Source of the DNA: Planctomycetota bacterium
GTDB taxonomy: Bacteria; Planctomycetota; Brocadiia; Brocadiales; Brocadiaceae
Direction: 5' to 3'
Assembly (NCBI GenBank): GCA_016188675.1
Contig: JACPHJ010000065.1
Coordinates: forward strand, 32,760-96,759
DNA length: 64,000 bases
The position numbers and the translations under genes are program-made. Below the pieces are notes generated by a model that was not told where the DNA came from, did not search any database, and saw only the letters and a list, made by a program, of their open reading frames with translations. Shown piece by piece: positions 61,265-64,000 of this stretch. Each line of letters begins with the position of its first letter. The first letter of the stretch is position 1.

Positions 61265-62672
61265 TTCGAGTTTTCAGGGATTTAACTTATTAAAGATACG
61301 ACCGATTAGGGCGCTGATCCAATGGCCGTTATATCCTTACATATTTCAAATTATAGCGTTTATGGTATTTGTATCCCTTGCCGTTACCGGATGGGGACAT
61401 TATCCGCCAGTGGGAGTGGTTGATAAGCTTTATGCGAAGTCCAATATCGTAAATCTGGTCATTTGGGGCCTCTGGTGGCCAATGATGGTGTGGGTTGCCG
61501 TGTTATTTGGCCGGGTCTGGTGCACGGTGTGTCCTCTTGAATTGGTTGCCAACGGCTCAGAGCGACTGGGAAGAAGGCTTGGTGTCGGGCAGCTAATTCT
61601 TGGTAAATGGTTACGTTCGGGCGTATTAATCGCTGTGATATATGCCATTATACAATTATGTGTTGCAGGCGCGCATCTCCATCGCGTTCCCGCTTATACC
61701 TCTCTTTTTTTGTGCAGTTTGCTGGGGATGGCCGGATTGGTTGGTTTCTTTTTTAAGGATCGTGCCTTTTGTCGTGGATTTTGCCCGGTAGGACTTTTGC
61801 TTGGGACGTACGGACGTGGTGGTATGCTGGCCGTGCGTGCCGGATCGAATCAAGTATGTAATGCCTGCACGGGCAAGGACTGCATCATGGCGTGTAACCG
61901 GACAAGGCTCTATGGTCGCAGTTGCCCCAGTCTGCTCAACCCGCCAAAATTGAACAGCAATCGAGACTGTCTTGTGTGCGGTCAGTGTATTAAATCATGT
62001 AAGCCGGATAATATGCAATTGATCTTGCGTCGTCCCTTTCATCCAGCGGATATACGAGAACCTTTTGCGTCATGGCCTGTCACCATATTTGTCATGATGG
62101 TTTCCGGGTTTGTAACGGGAGAGTTATGCAGCGAGTGGAAAACGGCTCAGTCGATATTTCTTTGGATTCCTGAACGTTTTATTGAGCACTTCAGCCTTTC
62201 AACAGTGGGAGGATGGATTGAAGGCGTTTGGGCGATAGGGGTATATCCCTTACTCTTATGGTTTGTGCTTGGTATTTTGGCGGCATTCAACAGCGATAAT
62301 GCATTCGTAGTAATAAGGTCGTGGCGATTCCTGGCGCTTCCCCTTGCAGTTATTGTATCAGCAGGGCACATGGCGAAAGGGATGGCAAAATTCGTTTCGT
62401 GGGTAGGTTTTCTTCCGTATGCTTGCATAGACCCATTCGGTATTACAACAGCTTCAGCAATGAGTTCGAAAATTATTCGACAACCCGCGTCCTTGATACC
62501 AATGACCATTACTGCTATTGTAGGGATGTTGCTTGTCATTACCGGAGTGTATTTTTCCGTACGTGAGGCAAAATTGGCCAATCCCGAGACCTACCATCAG
62601 CGTTTGGCGCCAAAAATTGCGCTGGCCATACTCTTTGCATTTATTGTTTTTGGGTGGGGTTACATAGGGTAA
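61254..62672 (+). CDS. Membrane polyferredoxin (4Fe-4S, NapH/NosR-like)
   Basis: A 472-residue membrane protein with about ten helices and cytoplasmic cysteine clusters. These are 'VWCTVCPLELV' near the N terminus and 'CRGFCPVGLLLG'. Ferredoxin-like sets follow at ~200-250: 'VCNACTGKDCIMACNRTRLYG' and 'CLVCGQCIKSCKPDN'. This pattern resembles NapH/NosR/CcoG-type electron-transfer membrane proteins. It could pass electrons from quinol to a periplasmic or membrane partner. Its location between PadR and TauE/ChrA genes suggests a role in the oxyanion-stress response; that is inference. Confidence 0.85.
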   Translation: MTNSSSFQGFNLLKIRPIRALIQWPLYPYIFQIIAFMVFVSLAVTGWGHYPPVGVVDKLYAKSNIVNLVIWGLWWPMMVWVAVLFGRVWCTVCPLELVANGSERLGRRLGVGQLILGKWLRSGVLIAVIYAIIQLCVAGAHLHRVPAYTSLFLCSLLGMAGLVGFFFKDRAFCRGFCPVGLLLGTYGRGGMLAVRAGSNQVCNACTGKDCIMACNRTRLYGRSCPSLLNPPKLNSNRDCLVCGQCIKSCKPDNMQLILRRPFHPADIREPFASWPVTIFVMMVSGFVTGELCSEWKTAQSIFLWIPERFIEHFSLSTVGGWIEGVWAIGVYPLLLWFVLGILAAFNSDNAFVVIRSWRFLALPLAVIVSAGHMAKGMAKFVSWVGFLPYACIDPFGITTASAMSSKIIRQPASLIPMTITAIVGMLLVITGVYFSVREAKLANPETYHQRLAPKIALAILFAFIVFGWGYIG

Positions 62673-62678
62673 TTTTAG

Positions 62679-62749
62679 ATTTACGATTTGAGATATACGA
62701 TGTTAGATTTGGAATTTAAAAGAAAATCGCAAATCGTAAATCGTAAATC
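62679..62749. repeat. Inverted repeat GATTTACGATTTG
   Basis: The arms GATTTACGATTTG (62679-62691) and CAAATCGTAAATC (62730-62742) are perfect 13-bp inverted repeats; the second is extended by another CGTAAATC copy. Related AAATTTACGATTTACGAATT sequence occurs at 26905-26925. Non-coding, between the polyferredoxin and TauE genes. Confidence 0.65.
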
Positions 62750-62793
62750 ATCCTTCGAGTCGTATCGTTTCTGGAAGTGGAAAGGATATAAAA

Positions 62794-63582
62794 ATGGTCT
62801 ATCTGGTTGTTTGTCTCGTTGCGCTTTTTGTTTCCGCCTTAACACTCTTTTCCGGGTTTGGATTGGGAACGCTTCTGATGCCTGCCTTCGCCATCTTTTT
62901 CCCTATAGAAATTGCCATTGCAACAACCGCAATCGTCCATCTGGCAAACAATATCTTTAAGCTGGCGCTCGTTGGCAGGATGGCGGATTTTAAAATAGTC
63001 ATGAAGTTTGCCATCCCTGCCTCAATAATGGCCATTGCTGGGGCATTGCTATTAAACTACTTTGCGAATATTCAACCCATTGCAGAATACATTCTTGCAG
63101 GAAAAACCTTTACCATTACAGCCGTAAAACTTGTGGTTGCAATTCTTTTAGCTATTTTTGCAATCTTAGAACTCAGCCCGCGTTTTGATAAACTTGCGTT
63201 TAATCCGAGGTATATTCCGCTCGGCGGGGCGCTTTCCGGATTCTTTGGTGGACTGTCAGGCCAACAGGGCGCACTGCGTTCCGCTTTTTTGATCAAGTTA
63301 GGACTAAAAAAAGAATCCTTTATCGGAACGTCGGTTGTCTCTGTGGTCGTAGTGGATATAGCCCGACTTGCTGTTTATGGAGCTACATTCTTTTCAAAAA
63401 ATCTTGCTGTAATTCAGAATCAGGTTGGAATTGGACTGATTGCGGCTGCTACCTTAACGGCATTTTTGGGATCATTTATTGGCTCGCGTCTGATCAAAAA
63501 AATAACCATGCGTACAATACAGATTATTGTTGGCATATTACTGCTTTTTCTGTCATTTGCACTGAGTGTGGGATTGGTATGA
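62794..63582 (+). CDS. TauE/SafE family anion exporter
   Basis: A 262-residue TSUP-family membrane protein with about eight helices. The repeat signature occurs twice: 'SGFGLGTLLMPAFAIFFPIEIAIATTAIVH' and 'SGFFGGLSGQQGALRSAFLIKLGLKKESFIGTSVVSVVVVDI'. Members export sulfite, sulfoacetate or organosulfonates, or move other anions. In a chromate cluster it may relieve sulfate/chromate imbalance; substrate is not shown. An AAAGGA-type site precedes the ATG. Confidence 0.9.
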   Translation: MVYLVVCLVALFVSALTLFSGFGLGTLLMPAFAIFFPIEIAIATTAIVHLANNIFKLALVGRMADFKIVMKFAIPASIMAIAGALLLNYFANIQPIAEYILAGKTFTITAVKLVVAILLAIFAILELSPRFDKLAFNPRYIPLGGALSGFFGGLSGQQGALRSAFLIKLGLKKESFIGTSVVSVVVVDIARLAVYGATFFSKNLAVIQNQVGIGLIAAATLTAFLGSFIGSRLIKKITMRTIQIIVGILLLFLSFALSVGLV

Positions 63583-63772
63583 ATTGCATAGAGAAAATGA
63601 ACATGTGGATAAAAGAGGCCAATCGGCAGAAAACAAAGGTAGCTACAATATTGACAGTAACTTGCCATGAAACAGGGCGGCAAATAGATTGATGATAATG
63701 TGAAACATTTAGAGGTTGTTTTGGTACGCTAAATAATTATCAGAGTGTTAAAATGTAATGGTTGAGAGGAAA

Positions 63773-64000
63773 ATGGATTTATTAACACACTTGAAGGAAC
63801 TTGCCTGCGTTTTTTTTAAACTCGGCATCATTGGATTTGGCGGGCCAGCCGCACACATTGCCATGATGGAGCATGAGGTCGTTGGTAAAAAGAAATGGAT
63901 GACCAGAGAACACTTTCTCGATCTCATTGGCGCAACCAACCTGATCCCGGGTCCTAATTCAACCGAGATGGCAATGCATTGCGGATACCACAGGGCAGGG
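63773..64000 (+). CDS. chrA: Chromate transporter ChrA, N-terminal part
   Basis: The window ends inside this gene; 76 residues are present. 'LGIIGFGGPAAHIAMMEHEVV' and 'NLIPGPNSTEMAMHCGYHRAG' are the signature of the first CHR domain, which exports chromate by a proton-driven mechanism. GAGAGGA (63764-63770) lies just before the ATG. The partner ChrB is encoded on the opposite strand 3 kb away. Confidence 0.93.
   Translation, partial: MDLLTHLKELACVFFKLGIIGFGGPAAHIAMMEHEVVGKKKWMTREHFLDLIGATNLIPGPNSTEMAMHCGYHRAG

Noticed and set aside
63595..63690. Short ORF after the TauE gene (about 31 residues)
   Set aside because: No ribosome site of quality, no recognisable features; coding is not supported.

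Overview
The window looks like a moderately AT-rich Gram-negative planctomycete of the anammox group (Candidatus Brocadiales: Brocadia/Kuenenia/Jettenia). The best pointer is a gene that fuses a complete Amt ammonium channel to a histidine kinase. This is the architecture of the ammonium sensor kinase Ks-Amt5 described from Kuenenia. The lineage is inferred from gene content; no rRNA or other taxonomic marker is present, and no tRNA, rRNA or CRISPR array was seen.

Layout. 1-10 kb: end of a nitroreductase; Amt-kinase with a membrane partner; a secreted protein; a PDZ/TPR lipoprotein; TrhP-like U32 protein; RuvX; a HAD phosphatase fused to a dolichol-kinase-like domain; YggT. 10-12.3 kb: a phosphohexuloisomerase, then a SEFIR-domain gene lying inside what looks like a solitary integron gene cassette with an attC site. 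12.3-20.2 kb: two geranylgeranyl-reductase-family flavoproteins, one a tandem double fusion, flanking a histidine kinase and an HD-GYP response regulator. 20-26 kb: TPR lipoprotein, a decayed AbiEii-type toxin locus, an M16 protease, PurN, HemL and a PhoU-like protein. 26.2-34.3 kb: a full F1Fo ATP synthase operon (atpZ-I-B-E1-E2-F-H-A-G-D-C) with two different c-subunit genes.

34.5-46.8 kb: Uma2 nuclease, RmlB, a tandemly duplicated two-gene module (seven-repeat FG-GAP/ASPIC protein plus a choice-of-anchor-V/Ig-like protein with unusual C-x3-CH and C-x4-CH motifs), TsaB, aldehyde dehydrogenase, two VanZ paralogues and a sulfatase-superfamily enzyme. 46.8-51.9 kb: a single-chain type ISP-like restriction-modification enzyme overlapping a Lon-like protein whose catalytic Ser position is Asp, then small Cys-rich genes. 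51.9-57.9 kb: MBL hydrolase, an Fbp-type iron(III) ABC transporter, a frameshifted outer-membrane protein and a secreted protein. 58.4-64 kb: a chromate/oxyanion region (MFS, ChrB, PadR regulator, polyferredoxin, TauE/SafE exporter, start of ChrA).

Intergenic DNA is rich in small palindromic or MITE-like repeats: four copies of a CCCCCTTA...GGGGG element, two copies of a roughly 270-bp element, and several terminal-inverted-repeat elements. Some touch genes: the end of rmlB lies inside a 34-bp perfect palindrome, and the C terminus of the AtpI-like protein reads into repeat-like sequence.
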